Shown here in pieces: positions 63,173 through 64,000 of a DNA stretch of 64,000 bases (the stretch's first letter is position 1; each line of letters opens with the position of its first letter). Source of the DNA: Halostagnicola sp. A56 (lineage in GTDB: Archaea; Halobacteriota; Halobacteria; Halobacteriales; Natrialbaceae). The notes beneath the pieces are model-generated. The model saw only the letters and a program-made list of their open reading frames with translations. It was not told the DNA's origin and searched no databases. The stretch lies in contig NZ_JMIP02000020.1 in the NCBI RefSeq assembly GCF_000691505.1, positions 1 to 64,000 on the forward strand, written 5' to 3'. A program made the position numbers and the translations under genes.

Positions 63173-64000
63173 ATGAGCATGGGGGTCACGATCTCGTCGA
63201 TTTCTGACTACGCGATTCTTGGCTGTGGGAGCGTCGGCTACGCCGTCGCGGAGGAACTCGTCGAGCAAGGCAAGGACGTCCTCATCATCGACCGCGACGA
63301 GAGTCGCGTCGAGTCGCTCCGAGATCAGGACCTCGATGCACGAACGGCGGACATCCGCGAGCCCGAGGCCGCGGAACTCGTCGCCGAACGCGACGTCGTC
63401 TTGATCCTCGCCTCGAACGTCGAGGCGAACAAGCGAGCCGTCGAGCACATTCGAAACTCGAATAGCACCCAGTTCGTCGTCGCTCGAGCGAGCGATCCCG
63501 TCTCCGGCGACGAACTCTCGGAGCTCGGTGCCGACATCGTTATCAACCCCTCGGCGGTCATCGCGGATTCGGCGCTTCGAGCCCTCGAGTCGGGTGAACT
63601 CGAGTACAACGCGGGGAAACTCGCCCAGCTATTAGAGGAGACCACCGAGCGACTGGCGATCGTCACACAGGAGAGTCCGGATCCGGACTCGATCGCGAGC
63701 GCCGCCGCGTTGCAGGCGATCGCCTCCCATCTCGGCGTCGAATCGGATATCGTCTATCTGGGCGATATGGGCCACCAAGAAAACAGGGCGTTCGTCAACT
63801 TACTCGGGATCGATCTGGTCCAGTGGGACGAACTCGAGGATCTCTCGGGCCACGATACGATCGCATTGGTCGATCACTCGACCTCGACCGAGATCGACCT
63901 CGACGTCGATATCGTGATCGACCACCACGAGCCGGAGGCGGAGTACGAACCGGAATTCGTCGACATCCGGCCGAACATGTCCTCGACGTCGACGATCATG
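63173..64000 (+). CDS. TrkA-N plus DHH phosphoesterase, C-terminus outside window
   Basis: 276 codons in the window, open at the right edge. Starts MSMGVTISSISDYAILGCGS; a TrkA-N Rossmann domain (LGCGSVGYAVAEELVEQGK, about residues 16-125) is followed by a DHH phosphoesterase with SPDPDSIASAAALQAIASHL, VYLGDMGHQENRAFVN and IDHHEPEAEY (the DHH motif). DHH proteins of this type hydrolyse short nucleotides, PAP or cyclic dinucleotides; the NAD-binding domain may regulate this. Many archaea have this fusion. The DHHA1 domain would follow beyond the edge. Confidence 0.88.
   Translation, partial: MSMGVTISSISDYAILGCGSVGYAVAEELVEQGKDVLIIDRDESRVESLRDQDLDARTADIREPEAAELVAERDVVLILASNVEANKRAVEHIRNSNSTQFVVARASDPVSGDELSELGADIVINPSAVIADSALRALESGELEYNAGKLAQLLEETTERLAIVTQESPDPDSIASAAALQAIASHLGVESDIVYLGDMGHQENRAFVNLLGIDLVQWDELEDLSGHDTIALVDHSTSTEIDLDVDIVIDHHEPEAEYEPEFVDIRPNMSSTSTIM

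Noticed and set aside
1..64000. CRISPR arrays, cas genes, rRNA operons or replication origin
   Set aside because: No regularly spaced direct repeats of 25-40 bases, no rRNA-like conserved stretches and no Orc1/Cdc6 gene or origin repeat cluster were seen.

Overview
The window is chromosomal DNA of a halophilic archaeon (class Halobacteria). Supporting signs are GC-rich coding sequence with very acidic proteins, archaeal information-processing genes (L21e, L15e, Rpb4-type RNA polymerase subunit, aEF-1 beta, FtsZ1, AglB, D-aminoacyl-tRNA deacylase DtdA), a GfcR sugar-catabolism regulator, an HTH-10 regulator, a fused heme A/heme O synthase, and TATA boxes about 25-30 bases upstream of start codons, as expected for leaderless haloarchaeal transcripts. 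A member of the Natrialbales is plausible but cannot be proven from the window.

Layout: 1-3142 is an accessory patch with an IS5-type transposase running off the left edge, two unrecognised genes (one with a HEPN-like C-terminus) and a frameshifted IS6-type element. 3.8-16.9 kb holds a Tat-type trypsin-like protease, a gluconeogenic fba-fbp operon, tiny zinc-ribbon and membrane proteins, a PadR regulator, heme A/O synthesis, two oxidoreductases and mevalonate-pathway decarboxylase. 17-29 kb is a core block: NreA-like repair protein, Na+/H+ antiporter with TrkA domains, zinc ribbon plus aEF-1 beta, rpl21e-rpoF-DUF655-rsmA, MscS channel, HemK2-type methyltransferase and a MutS-like ATPase. 29-45 kb carries ilvD, mobA with a polysaccharide flippase, a beta-RFAP synthase homologue, DUF368 protein, aglB, dtdA, ftsZ1, rpl15e and a UspA protein. 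44.6-52.5 kb has a solitary methylaspartate mutase S subunit, gfcR, an HTH-10 regulator, thrS, pyrE, an esterase and a LUD protein.

52.7-62.3 kb is catabolic: an HTH regulator, a tight hutUGIH operon (histidine to glutamate) and the korAB 2-oxoacid:ferredoxin oxidoreductase operon. Glutamate from the hut pathway could feed 2-oxoglutarate oxidation by KorAB or the methylaspartate route, so the three loci form a plausible metabolic theme. The right end has a tRNA-Lys(CTT) whose 3' end is duplicated 127 bp away (an integration footprint), a decayed small gene, and the start of a TrkA-N/DHH protein.

No clearly novel multi-gene system is proven. The best candidates for a second look are the HEPN-like gene pair between insertion sequences, the tRNA-Lys attachment footprint with nearby gene debris, the helically phased motif array between the HTH gene and hutH, the truncated HTH-10 gene beside hutU, and the korB frameshift in a run of six A/T.
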